Both the position numbers and the translations under genes were made by a program. A DNA stretch of 64,000 nt, taken from NCBI RefSeq assembly GCF_022267375.1, contig NZ_JAIZBH010000001.1, forward strand, positions 2,690,001-2,754,000. Direction: 5' to 3'. Within the stretch, counting starts at the first letter, position 1; the number at the start of each line of letters is the position of its first letter. Source of the stretch: Leptospira sanjuanensis (lineage in GTDB: Bacteria > Spirochaetota > Leptospiria > Leptospirales > Leptospiraceae). The notes under the pieces were generated by a model, which saw nothing but the letters and a program-made list of their open reading frames with translations, did no database searches and was not told the DNA's origin. Positions 10,430 through 25,122 of the stretch are shown in pieces.

Positions 10430-11371
10430 ATGTCCTTTTCCAGAAAATTAGAAGAAGCGAATCAATACTTAAGCGACGGAGATTTCGACAAGGCACAAAA
10501 AAGTTTCGATTCCCTTTTGGCCGAAGAACCCGAACATCCCGAAATCGTCGCGGGATATTTCATCTCCTCGTATTGGGACAATCGTCTGGATCGGATTCAC
10601 AACGCGAAGGAAGGAAGGGAAAGAAGCCATCTTCTCGTTCAATATTTCGCCGAATTTCAAAACGCATTCGAGCTCCGAAAGTTCACGGGAACTTCTTCTT
10701 TGCGTGCCGTTTCGGAATCGGTTTTATCCGAAGCCGTCGACCAGCTCAAGATTTCGGTTCAAAGGGAAGGTCTTCACTTCCAAGATCCTTCCGCGCTTTT
10801 GGGTTTGATCCGGGAACTCATCCGCTTCCGCGATTACCGCAACGCTCTTGAAATCTTAAATTATTCCTCTTCGGTGGAACGGAATTCTCCCGAGTTTTTA
10901 TATCTGCGCGCTGAGTCCTTGTTTCAAACCGGAGAAGAACGAAAATCTCTCGTGCTCTTTCGAGAGGCGTTTCTAAAAGATCCGTCCGCCGCCCCGATCG
11001 CCGTTATCAAAGCGGAACCGATTCTTTTTTGGATCGAAAAATTAAGGGATTCGTATCAGGAAGAATCGGATTTGAAAGAAGTTCTTCCCGTCGTTTTGGC
11101 CGAGCAGGGAATCTTCGAGGAAACGAGAAATTATTCCGAAAAGGAAATGCTCGTATATTATCAAAATCTAATCCGTCTGAAGGACACTCTCAACTCGAGA
11201 AAGGATCTGTATGACTTTAAGATTCGCTGTAGAATTCTTCAGCACGCTTGTCTGATTCTGGACGTTTACAGAGGAATGCAATACAGCGAAATCTATCAGG
11301 AATCCAAGAGAATTCTGGACAGCGTAGATCCCGGCTTTTTTCAAAGAAGACAGGACGAAATCAAGAAATAA
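10430..11371 (+). CDS. cytoplasmic TPR-like protein
   Basis: A 313-residue helical protein with no signal peptide. The N-terminus (FSRKLEEANQYLSDGDFDKA) and residues about 135-185 (LEILNYSSSVERNSPEFLYL, LFQTGEERKSLVLFREAFLK) have TPR spacing; the rest is all-helical without clear repeats. No catalytic motif. It follows hpf by 62 bp in the same direction and could be co-transcribed. Function unknown; a scaffold role is inference. Confidence 0.78.
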   Translation: MSFSRKLEEANQYLSDGDFDKAQKSFDSLLAEEPEHPEIVAGYFISSYWDNRLDRIHNAKEGRERSHLLVQYFAEFQNAFELRKFTGTSSLRAVSESVLSEAVDQLKISVQREGLHFQDPSALLGLIRELIRFRDYRNALEILNYSSSVERNSPEFLYLRAESLFQTGEERKSLVLFREAFLKDPSAAPIAVIKAEPILFWIEKLRDSYQEESDLKEVLPVVLAEQGIFEETRNYSEKEMLVYYQNLIRLKDTLNSRKDLYDFKIRCRILQHACLILDVYRGMQYSEIYQESKRILDSVDPGFFQRRQDEIKK

Positions 11372-11437
11372 GTTCCGAGCGGTGTAAACGATCCGTTTGT
11401 CTTGTCGGTCGAAGTTTTGCCGTGGGAACGGGAAGTT

Positions 11438-11720
11438 TGTGGTAGTTCCTACGTTTATTTTACCGAGCGATTTCGGATGGATGTGGTAGTTCCTACGTTT
11501 TTTCCACACATAGCTCGGAAGACGCCAACGGCGTATGAGTTCCTACATTCGATCGGAGGATTTCAGAACAATCGGGTTATAGGAAGGAGTTCCCACACAA
11601 AAATCAGAGATCCAGGAGACGACCGTGCGACCAACTTGTTTGTGGGCAAAAGTTTTGCTGCGGGAAATTGCAGGAGTTCCCACATGATTCAGGACCAACG
11701 GAAATGTATGAGTTCCAACA
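11438..11720. repeat. cluster of six short GAGTTCCCACA-type repeats
   Basis: The 454-bp gap 11372-11825 has no gene that I can support. It holds six copies of a short motif of the form TGnnrGTTCCyACrT at about 11438, 11482, 11533, 11585, 11671 and 11705, for example TGTGGTAGTTCCTACGTTT (twice), GGAGTTCCCACAC and GGAGTTCCCACAT, spaced 30-90 bp apart. The same motif appears in reverse at 42645 and 42708. Some copies are near-palindromic (GTAGTTCCTAC is close to GTAGGAACTAC). Confidence 0.75.
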
Positions 11721-11825
11721 TAACCGCATTTCACGGCCAATCTTTCCAATGACTGAAGTGACCAGGGGAATCACGCCGCTTCCAAAAAAAGGGCGGTGCT
11801 GAAAAGAACCGACAACAACCCTTGT

Positions 11826-12386
11826 TTAGTTGTTGCCTTGCGTAAATTCCAGAATTTTATCCAGCTCTTCCACCATTCTCAGATCGCCCCGTTCGGAAAA
11901 ATATTTCCGGAGAGAATCGATCGTTCTTCTGGCTTCGGCTGTGGATGGAATTTGTTTCAGAAGCGCTTTGTCGGCTTCGGACTCGAACGTACCGGAGGAA
12001 GGAATGTCTTGAAAGCTGCCCGCTTCGGATTGTCCGAACACGGTTCCGGCTCTTTCGCTTTGAATTCCATCGCCCGGATTTGCAAATCGGTTGTAGGTTA
12101 CGAAGACGATTGCAAGCGCCAAAATGGCCGAAAAAGATAATTGCAGGCCGCGGTTTGCGACAACGTTTTCACGAATTTTTTCCCATCCGTTTTCACGTTC
12201 GGGTTGGATTGCCTTGAGTTGATTTTTCAATCGAACCTGGAAATCTTCGCTTAGATTTATATTGCGAAGTTGTTTGTCTCTGAGTTCGGACATCGTTTTC
12301 ACAAGAGAATTTTCAATCTTGAGTAAATCACCGTCTTCCTTTCGCAGAAAAAGCGGAATCTTGAATTTTGACTGTAAACTTTTCAT
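11826..12386 (-). CDS. probable transmembrane anti-sigma factor
   Basis: A 186-residue protein with one membrane helix at residues about 82-99 (LSFSAILALAIVFVTYNR). The N-terminal 80 residues are charged and helical and would be cytoplasmic; the C-terminal 85 residues would be periplasmic. It starts 5 bp after the stop of the ECF sigma gene, in the same direction. A single-pass protein directly after an ECF sigma gene is the standard layout of an anti-sigma factor that releases sigma on envelope stress. No zinc-binding HxxxCxxC motif is present. The anti-sigma role is inference from position and topology. Confidence 0.68.
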   Translation of the reverse strand: MKSLQSKFKIPLFLRKEDGDLLKIENSLVKTMSELRDKQLRNINLSEDFQVRLKNQLKAIQPERENGWEKIRENVVANRGLQLSFSAILALAIVFVTYNRFANPGDGIQSERAGTVFGQSEAGSFQDIPSSGTFESEADKALLKQIPSTAEARRTIDSLRKYFSERGDLRMVEELDKILEFTQGNN

Positions 12387-12391
12387 CTTTC

Positions 12392-12994
<603 letters not shown>

Positions 12995-13076
12995 GTGGTA
13001 GAAGGTGAATCCCTGATTCAAAGTTCTCCAAGGAAGCGGATATGGCAATCCGGAAACGTATGGAATCAGAAAGGAA

Positions 13077-13436
13077 TCAAGGTTCCTGTAGAGAAAGATT
13101 GATCAAAACGAGGGTTTCGGTAAGAATCATCGGCACCCGAAATCTAAGACCGTAGACGAATCTCGATTTGTGATCGATGACTTCCGGTCCGGCCCAGACG
13201 ATGTCGCCTTCAAACTCGAGACGTTTACCGGACTTCTTTTCGATCACGGAACCGTGAACCGGTTCGGCCGCGTTCAAGTCTTCGCCGTTTAAGATCAGGC
13301 AAATCCCCGTCTCGGAAATATTTCCTAATTTTGCGTGCAGAGTGATCAGACCGAATTCGATTTGTATGATATAGTCGGCATAACTACCCGGATAGTAGCG
13401 GTGACTTCTCGGTTGAGGATCGGGATTACCGGACAT
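13077..13436 (-). CDS. PilZ-domain protein
   Basis: A 119-residue protein made almost wholly of one PilZ-like beta-barrel: N-terminal RSHRYYPGSYADY, then LHAKLGNISETGICLIL, which corresponds to the D/NxSxxG element that binds c-di-GMP, and later GDIVWAG and YGLRF strands. The N-terminal Arg-rich part (RSHRY) only partly fits the canonical RxxxR, so binding is not certain. It lies 82 bp upstream of the ECF sigma gene on the same strand, which suggests that c-di-GMP could bear on that regulon. Confidence 0.78.
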   Translation of the reverse strand: MSGNPDPQPRSHRYYPGSYADYIIQIEFGLITLHAKLGNISETGICLILNGEDLNAAEPVHGSVIEKKSGKRLEFEGDIVWAGPEVIDHKSRFVYGLRFRVPMILTETLVLINLSLQEP

Positions 13437-13614
13437 ACAAAGATCAGGGTTACAACGGAATGACGGTTTGTCGAGAAGGTTTTTGTGGATCGAATAATCC
13501 CGCAGGAACGCGCAAAAAAAGAGAGAACGGATTCATACGCGTAACGTATAGACAACGAAATTGTTTCTCCGAAAAAGAAGCGTTAAATTCCCGTTAGTCG
13601 AGAATTCTTCTTTA

Positions 13615-15069
<1,455 letters not shown>

Positions 15070-15247
15070 ACTTCCGCTCCCGATGTTCCCTCTATCTTTT
15101 TTTCGAACACGGTTCCGGTCAAGGAATTATGCCTGCGCTTCCTTCCGTGTTCGAACTCGATTTTCCCCTCTCAAAAAAGAAAAATCTTGCATAATTTTTC
15201 GGGAAAGGATTCAATTCTCAGAAATCTGATTAAGGGGTTGTCCTTTC

Positions 15248-15853
15248 ATGCAACAAAATAAGTTTCGTAAGGCTATCGTAGCAATTCTTGTCCCAATGAT
15301 TCTTCTCGTTTCTTTCGCGAATTGTTTCGGTAAGTTTGCGATCGTAAGAAAATTCTATAACGCAAACGAAGATTTGAACATCGGAACGGGAATGCTCGCC
15401 AAAATGATCAAAACGATCCTGTTTTGGATTCCTTTTGTTTGGCTTATGGCGATCGGTTTCTTCTTCGATTTAGTTCTTTTCAATCTTATCGAATTCTGGT
15501 CCGGAAGCAATCCGATCGGACTGAACGAATATGATGAAAACGGAAAGTTCGTAAAATCATATGAAGAAAAGGGAGAAAAACTTTTGCTTAGCTATTCCGA
15601 TTTCGGAAAGAGATTGGATATCAAATTGGAAAAAGAAGGAAATTCTCAGAACCTAATCGTTTTCCGTGCAGAACCCGGTAAATTCTTCGTTGAAAAGAAC
15701 GGAAAACTCGAAGAAATCATCGTGACTTCCGAAACCGTAGGATCCAAAACGATTCTGAAAATGGCGGAACAAGGAAAGTTGAAATCCACAAAAGTGATCG
15801 ATACAAAAACCTTAAGCGACCTAGAAGCAAAACTCGCTTCGGATTCTCTCTAA
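15248..15853 (+). CDS. DUF3332-family membrane-associated protein
   Basis: A 201-residue protein. Residues 1-27 form a signal-like helix ending SFANCFGKFA, a possible spirochaete-type lipobox with Cys at about residue 26, though Asn at -1 is less usual. A second hydrophobic segment (about 57-80) follows. The CFGKFAIVRKFYNANEDL start and the FWSGSNPIGLNEYD junction fit the DUF3332 family, whose role is unknown. The C-terminal half is a soluble beta-rich domain with many Lys and Glu. It is convergent with the DUF192 gene; a shared palindrome lies between the stops. Confidence 0.72.
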   Translation: MQQNKFRKAIVAILVPMILLVSFANCFGKFAIVRKFYNANEDLNIGTGMLAKMIKTILFWIPFVWLMAIGFFFDLVLFNLIEFWSGSNPIGLNEYDENGKFVKSYEEKGEKLLLSYSDFGKRLDIKLEKEGNSQNLIVFRAEPGKFFVEKNGKLEEIIVTSETVGSKTILKMAEQGKLKSTKVIDTKTLSDLEAKLASDSL

Positions 15854-15865
15854 GAATAACGAACG

Positions 15866-15891
15866 GTAATCAGGGATTTTTCCCTGATTAC
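15866..15891. terminator. bidirectional terminator hairpin
   Basis: A perfect 11-bp stem GTAATCAGGGA/TCCCTGATTAC with a TTTT loop lies between two convergent stops (15853 and 15901). The flanks are only moderately T- or A-rich. Confidence 0.7.
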
Positions 15892-15900
15892 TACTTCTTA

Positions 15901-16554
15901 TTACTGCACTGCCTTCACTCGATCGGGCAGTTTTAACACACCGTATTTTCCGATCTTCCGTTTCGCAAACCAACCCTGATTGACCTCCAACGCATACAAA
16001 GCCTTTTCGCTGGAATGATAGAGTTCCGTGGTTTGATTCGGCTTCATATCGTGTATGTCCGTGATTCTTTTGTCGCGGTTGAAATACGCGATGCTGAGAG
16101 GAATCCAAGTGTTCTTCATCCAAAAACTCAAGTAATCCGGTTCGGAAAATACGAATAACATTCCTTCGTTTTCGGCGAGATGTTTTCGATACATCAAACC
16201 TCGCGCACGATCCGTGGGAGTGTTTACGACTTCGACGAGCAGAGGATGTTCGTCCACGTAAATCGTAATCTTTTCGGAATCACGCGCCGATACGTTAGAC
16301 GAAACCAGAAGAATCGCGATGAATAAGAAAAGAAGTTCGAATTTGGGTCGAATCGCTCGAATCTTTTTTAAAAAAACGGATTCTTTCGGGAGATCTTTCT
16401 TCGGAGTTCCGACAAAATCCGCCGTGAACAAGTACGGCCCCACCCTGAACTGTGGGTGGGGGGTGAGGTGGTGGGAAGAATCGGGGAAATTCTCCAATAT
16501 CACAACATCCGATTTTTGACAACGGAATTTTTTCGTTACGATTTGTCGGAACAT
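15901..16554 (-). CDS. DUF192 exported protein; start lies in a repeat element
   Basis: The C-terminal about 120 residues are a DUF192 domain: NTPTDRARGLMYRKHL, LFVFSEPDYLSFWMKNTWIP and ALYALEVNQGWFAKRKIGKYG are its typical blocks. Before it is a hydrophobic export signal (FELLFLFIAILLVSSNVSA). The only in-frame ATG upstream of the signal is at 16554, and the first 50 codons after it lie wholly inside the inverted-repeat element at 16406-16552. These residues do not look like native protein. I see no GTG or TTG that would start just before the signal peptide, so the true start may be the element's ATG or a rare codon such as ATT. DUF192 function is unknown. Confidence 0.75.
   Translation of the reverse strand: MFRQIVTKKFRCQKSDVVILENFPDSSHHLTPHPQFRVGPYLFTADFVGTPKKDLPKESVFLKKIRAIRPKFELLFLFIAILLVSSNVSARDSEKITIYVDEHPLLVEVVNTPTDRARGLMYRKHLAENEGMLFVFSEPDYLSFWMKNTWIPLSIAYFNRDKRITDIHDMKPNQTTELYHSSEKALYALEVNQGWFAKRKIGKYGVLKLPDRVKAVQ
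16406..16552. repeat. MITE-like inverted-repeat element, copy 1
   Basis: A 147-bp segment bounded by perfect 10-bp terminal inverted repeats, GTTCCGACAA at 16406-16415 and TTGTCGGAAC at 16543-16552. The middle has a GC-rich hairpin (CCCCACCC, then GGGTGGGG) followed by GGAAATTCTCCAATATCAC. Related copies lie at 20323-20464, 29208-29352 and 50200-50343. It encodes no protein of its own but carries the upstream ATG of the DUF192 frame. Confidence 0.8.
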
Positions 16555-16594
16555 TTCGAATGAAACTCTCTTAGCCGCAAAATCGAAAGCCGAC

Positions 16595-17368
<774 letters not shown>

Positions 17369-17376
17369 TTCTTTGA

Positions 17377-18733
<1,357 letters not shown>

Positions 18734-18759
<26 letters not shown>

Positions 18760-19087
18760 ACCGAGTGATTTCCGATCCGGAAAGATAAATTTTTAGATTC
18801 CAACCCGATTCCAAATACTTGTCGAGTTTTTCCGAAAGTTCGAGAGCTTCCTTTTCGTCGTTTACGCGGATGAAGAACGAACCCGATCTCGCCTTATAGT
18901 TGTAAGGAAACCGTTCGCTTAACAAAAGAGTCACCCTCGTATGATCCGCACGCGTCTCGATCACGATATGAGATACGTGTTTGCGGTTGATGATTCTTTC
19001 ATGAATGGGAAGATCCCAGGGATTCGTTTCCGCGGAAAAGAGCGGGCCGATCCAAAATAAAGCAGGCAATAGGAAATAGAACATCAT
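18734..19087 (-). CDS. hypothetical exported protein
   Basis: A 117-residue protein with a signal peptide (MMFYFLLPALFWIGPLFSAE, cleavage after FSA) and a mature part of mixed strands, including HIVIETRADHTRVTLLLSER. I do not recognise a family. It overlaps the SpoIIE phosphatase gene by 26 bp and is the first gene of that operon, so a periplasmic partner to the membrane phosphatase is possible but only inference. Confidence 0.7.
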
Positions 19088-19244
19088 CGTTTCTGAATTT
19101 CCCGACCCTGGGAATTTTGTTGTCCAAATTTACAAGGCTCCCGGTTTAACGCAAACCATTCCGTTTCAAAGATTCTTTTTTTTCAAAATGATGACGAACG
19201 GATTGGGATTTACATTTTTCAAGGAGCCTGGAAAAATCTTTCCT

Positions 19245-20291
19245 ATGCAATTATTCCGCTTTCATGTCTTGGAAAAACATTTCCGAGCGTTATGGATCGT
19301 ATCCGTCATTTTCGGGATTTCCGATTGCAAACCAACTTCATTCCTAATGGGAAATAATCCGTATTATCGGCTCTTTACAACCCATCCGATCACTCGAGCG
19401 GAGCGTTATTCTCTTTCCAATCCTTGGCAGGAAAGAATTTCAAGCCTCGGCGAAGAGGAGCAAAACTTTATTCAAGAAATGAATCGAATCGACGGATTTC
19501 AGGATTCTCCCTTGCCCGAAGCGGATCTGATCGTTTGGAAGTCTCGTCTTAGCGCTGTTAGACAATCTCTTCCGAATTCGGTGAATTCTTTTTTGGACAA
19601 ATCCTTGTTTCGAGTGATTCTTTGTAAAAACTTGGGAAGCACCGGCTTGAGCAGTTTCGTTTACGATCGTTCCGGTCCGTTAGGCGGAGTCGTTTTTTTG
19701 GACACGGGAATGTTGACCAAAACCGCGAACGATTGGATCACTCAAAAGGAGAATTCTTCCTTTGCTCCCGGAACATTGAAACTCAACGTGAAAATCGAGT
19801 CCGACTCGAACGATACGATCGAGACGGCTCTCGAATACATTCTGCTTCACGAAATCGGTCACATCCTAAGCGTTCAAAAAAGGATTGTGCCGGACTTCCG
19901 CGAAAAGAACCGAGACTTTAGTACATTCGAATTTTCTAATGGAGTTTGGGTAAATGAAAACGATTCCGTTTTCGACGATTCGTTTCAGATGCGCAAAAAA
20001 ATCAGATTCTATTCTTCCCAACCGATTTCTTTCGATTCCGAATGGGCAGGCATTTATCCGGTTCTGGAAAAAACTCCTTTCCCTACTTTATACTCCTCGA
20101 TCAACGGAGACGACTTCTTTGCGGACGCATTCGTTTCCTATGTTCATACGATTTTACAAAAGAAGATCTGGAATTTGGAAATCAAGCAAGAGAACGGGGT
20201 AAAAGTTTTTGAGATGAAGAATGGAATCCAAGAACCTCGTTGTAAAAAACAAAAGGAATTCTTGGATCGTCTGTTTGCCGAGATGAAGTAA
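19245..20291 (+). CDS. putative zinc metallopeptidase, exported
   Basis: A 348-residue protein (from the ATG at 19245) with a hydrophobic N-terminal segment ending FGISDCKPTS, which may be a lipobox with the Cys lipidated. The motif LLHEIGHILSVQ (HExxH) marks a gluzincin-type zinc site; the third ligand may be in GDDFFADAFVSYVH, where an acidic residue sits on a helix as in related peptidases. An AAGGAG lies 18 bp before the ATG, too far to be sure; an earlier ATG at 19188 is the alternative. Substrate unknown. Its downstream gap holds repeats up to 20902. Confidence 0.75.
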   Translation: MQLFRFHVLEKHFRALWIVSVIFGISDCKPTSFLMGNNPYYRLFTTHPITRAERYSLSNPWQERISSLGEEEQNFIQEMNRIDGFQDSPLPEADLIVWKSRLSAVRQSLPNSVNSFLDKSLFRVILCKNLGSTGLSSFVYDRSGPLGGVVFLDTGMLTKTANDWITQKENSSFAPGTLKLNVKIESDSNDTIETALEYILLHEIGHILSVQKRIVPDFREKNRDFSTFEFSNGVWVNENDSVFDDSFQMRKKIRFYSSQPISFDSEWAGIYPVLEKTPFPTLYSSINGDDFFADAFVSYVHTILQKKIWNLEIKQENGVKVFEMKNGIQEPRCKKQKEFLDRLFAEMK

Positions 20292-20322
20292 TCGCGGACT
20301 TTTTTTTTGACTCTCTAAAGTT

Positions 20323-20464
<142 letters not shown>

Positions 20465-20527
20465 TACGGCCGCATTTTTATTCACTGCTGCATTTCCCCT
20501 TTTTTTCTCGAAACTGGAAACTCGATT

Positions 20528-20575
20528 CCTAAACGCCGATCCATAGAGAGGCGTTTGCAGAGTTTACTGGGTCGC
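20528..20575 (-). repeat. dispersed 50-bp repeat, copy B
   Basis: Inverted relative to copy A at 8631: the minus strand reads GCGACCCAGTAAACTCTGCA, then AACGCCTCTCTATGGATCGG and CGTTTAGG. It leads directly into the 33-bp tandem array, whose first degenerate unit shares GGGTCGC and GCTTCCT with it. Confidence 0.72.
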
Positions 20576-20592
20576 AATTCTTCGCTACGCAA

Positions 20593-20900
20593 AGAGCCTA
20601 CATAAAACTCAGCAGCTCGCTTCCTATGGGTCGCGAGAAACTCAGCAGAACGCTTCCCTATGGGTCGCGAGAAACTCAGCAGAACGCTTCCTATGGGTCG
20701 CGAGAAACTCAGCAGAACGCTTCCTATGGGTCGCGAGAAACTCAGCAGCTCGCTTCCTATGGGTCGCGAGAAACTCAGCAGCTCGCTTCCTATGGGTCGC
20801 GAGAAACTCAGCAGAACGCTTCCTATGGGTCGCGAGAAACTCAGCAGAACGCTTCCTATGGGTCGCGAGAAACTCAGCAGAACGCTTCCTATGGGTCGCG
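20593..20900 (+). repeat. 33-bp tandem repeat array (VNTR)
   Basis: Eight complete units starting ATGGGTCGCGAGAAACTCAG at 20626, 20660, 20693, 20726, 20759, 20792, 20825 and 20858, with a ninth partial unit at 20891 and a degenerate unit upstream. The period is 33 bp, except for the first unit (34 bp, one extra C). Two unit types differ only at AGCAGAACG versus AGCAGCTCG, and the variant units are adjacent. The array ends two bases before the stop codon of the chemoreceptor gene. Because 33 is divisible by three, frames stay open through it, but there is no ribosome site or coding character. Confidence 0.95.
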
Positions 20901-20902
20901 TT

Positions 20903-22978
<2,076 letters not shown>

Positions 22979-23006
22979 GAATCTTCCTGTGCTTCTTTAT
23001 ATTTTT

Positions 23007-24554
23007 TTAAAAACTATGCGAGAATCCGACGCTGAACCAGAATAAATGCGCCGGAATTTTCTGCAATAAATACGATTCTCGGATCGCCTGTCTCAAGGAA
23101 CCGTCCCCCGCGTCCGGAATCAAAGGACTGTTCGCGATCTGATCGAGCAGGTATTGATTGATCGGACCGTTGACCTTCGAAGGATCCACGATCAACCCGT
23201 CTTTCGTGTTTCGGTTAACGTACCCGCCGGTGGCTCCGTAGTAGTTGTCCGTGTCGTACATATACAGATTCGGACGGTATACGTGATTTCCTTTGACGAA
23301 GAATTTGCCGAAGTAAAAGGTCAAGCTGCTCGTGATGTCCTGAATCCCGTAGCGGTTGTCCACGATGTTGTTGGACATCTCGTATCCGATGTTGACCGCG
23401 GGAGTAATTCTGAAAAATTTCTCCGCAAAATACTCGTGACTCATGTAGAGAGAAAGATAATTCTTACCGGCCGCCAAACTCGCGTTTTCCGCACTCAGCT
23501 GAGTATAAAAGGAAATCGTAGGACTCACGTAGGAAAGAAACGGAAGTTGCCAAAAGATATAATATTCCTGCCAAGCGAGGCGGGTCACCTGATTGGAGGT
23601 ATTGTTCGAGCTGGTGACACCCTGCGCCGCGAGAGAATTATAACCTCCTAATGGAGCCGAAACATACGCCGGGTTTTTGTTGAACGTATTGTAAAACCAA
23701 GTTCCCACGGTGAATTTTCCCCAACTCGTCTTCTCGAACGTATAATAGAACGCATAGAACAATCCGTCCGCACGTTTCATACCGTTTTGTTCCTTATACG
23801 GTTTCGGAACCAGACCTCCACAGGTTGCACCGGTCGCGAGCGTTCCGTTCATCACGTTGTTCTGCGTATCGTAGACGCAGCTTTGATTCAGAAGATCCGG
23901 ATTCGGGGCGGTGAACGGATTTCCTTGTCCGGGGTAGGCAGGACCGGGACCGCCGGGAAATAATTGAAAACGTCCGTCGTTGTCCTTATCGTTTCTTTCC
24001 GTTAGCTGGAAGTTTCCCCAAAACTGAATCTTAAAACCTTTCAACGGAGTATTGATGTCGATCGTGGGTTGATACGAAGGAACGATCGTAGTGGAAGGGT
24101 AGCTTTCGTTTCTTCGGCGATTTGCCATCTCTCCGGAAAAACTGAGCCCCCTCCAGATAAAGTCCGTTACGATCTCGTGCGTCACGTCGATCGTCGTGTC
24201 GTTTCCTTGGGAAGAAGCATGAGGCGGTTCCCGTTCGATCGGCGTTGCGATTCCTGCATACGGGTTTTGATGAGGAGGCGGTTCGGATTTCGCACCGGAG
24301 GATTTATCCGAAGAGATCGTATTTTTATTCTTATCTTGCGGTCTTTCGTATGTTACGCTGACCACGTTTTCTTTCGCAAAATAACGGATAAAGTCTTCGT
24401 TCTCCGCGAGAAGAACTTTCTCGTCGTCCTCCAAAACGACCTTGCCTCGGTAGATCGAACCGTTTTTAAGTCGGACGATATCGGCGGCAAAAAGGGAAGA
24501 ACTCCAAACGAGGAAAAAACAGAATACGAGAAGAAGGGAAATTTTGAGCCTCAT
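23007..24554 (-). CDS. outer membrane beta-barrel protein
   Basis: A 515-residue protein with a signal peptide (residues 1-23, ending SSSLFA before ADIVRLKNGS). Residues 25-70 look like a small strand-rich domain (LKNGSIYRGKVVLEDDEKVL), followed by a low-complexity linker and then alternating hydrophobic strands rich in Tyr, Trp and Asn. The last residue is Phe (GFSHSF), the usual C-terminal signal for outer-membrane barrel insertion. A VTDFIWRGLSFSG motif near residue 135 recalls the first strand of some uncharacterised proteobacterial barrels. Upstream of the chemoreceptor in one probable operon. Transport or adhesion role unknown. Confidence 0.82.
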   Translation of the reverse strand: MRLKISLLLVFCFFLVWSSSLFAADIVRLKNGSIYRGKVVLEDDEKVLLAENEDFIRYFAKENVVSVTYERPQDKNKNTISSDKSSGAKSEPPPHQNPYAGIATPIEREPPHASSQGNDTTIDVTHEIVTDFIWRGLSFSGEMANRRRNESYPSTTIVPSYQPTIDINTPLKGFKIQFWGNFQLTERNDKDNDGRFQLFPGGPGPAYPGQGNPFTAPNPDLLNQSCVYDTQNNVMNGTLATGATCGGLVPKPYKEQNGMKRADGLFYAFYYTFEKTSWGKFTVGTWFYNTFNKNPAYVSAPLGGYNSLAAQGVTSSNNTSNQVTRLAWQEYYIFWQLPFLSYVSPTISFYTQLSAENASLAAGKNYLSLYMSHEYFAEKFFRITPAVNIGYEMSNNIVDNRYGIQDITSSLTFYFGKFFVKGNHVYRPNLYMYDTDNYYGATGGYVNRNTKDGLIVDPSKVNGPINQYLLDQIANSPLIPDAGDGSLRQAIRESYLLQKIPAHLFWFSVGFSHSF

Positions 24555-25122
24555 ACGTTTACAACCTTGTCAATTTTTTATTTCATATTTTGCGAATTTT
24601 CAAGTAGAAATGATTCTTCAAATTGCTCTTTTGTATTTCGCGCGCAACCCGAGGAGAATAACAGAAATTAGAAATAGAGAGAAGAATCAACCAGTAAAAA
24701 ACATTTTCTTTCGACGAACGGAAAGTCTGCGATCTTGCAGAAGGAATCCGCTTAAAAAGCGAGCAAAATGATTTAAGACAAAATTGCGTCTTTTCTGAGA
24801 AATATTTTTTAAAATTTCGATCGTATCCGATTCACCGCGAGTAGAATCAGTCGAGTGGATTCGATCTGAATGGAACATTCATTTTTTTTTACAGAACGAA
24901 TTTCTAATTTCTGATTTCACAACATTCGCGCCGGATTATATAAAGGTATCTGAATTTTATAATTTCGCGCCGGAGTAGAAAAAAGATTTCGAATCGATTG
25001 AATTTTAAAGCAAGAAGATACGAATAACAATATCGAACCAACACGATCGTTTTTATGAGAGACCATTCAAGACATAAACAGCCCTTATACGATCTACGCA
25101 AAGCGCAGCGGTGCGATCACGC
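24555..25122. other. 568-bp divergent intergenic region
   Basis: AT-rich, between divergent starts of the outer membrane protein gene and the large histidine kinase. Short open frames are present, but none has a ribosome site or coding character. Promoters for both directions must lie here; I found no site I can defend. Confidence 0.6.

Noticed and set aside
11402..11752. Plus-strand frame of 116 codons across the repeat cluster
   Set aside because: It runs through six repeated words without a ribosome site; repeats explain the region.
20593..20900. CRISPR array
   Set aside because: Units are head-to-tail with no unique spacers, and no cas genes are in the window.
24687..25101. Short minus-strand frames upstream of the outer membrane protein gene
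   Set aside because: No ribosome sites or coding character; likely leader or promoter DNA.
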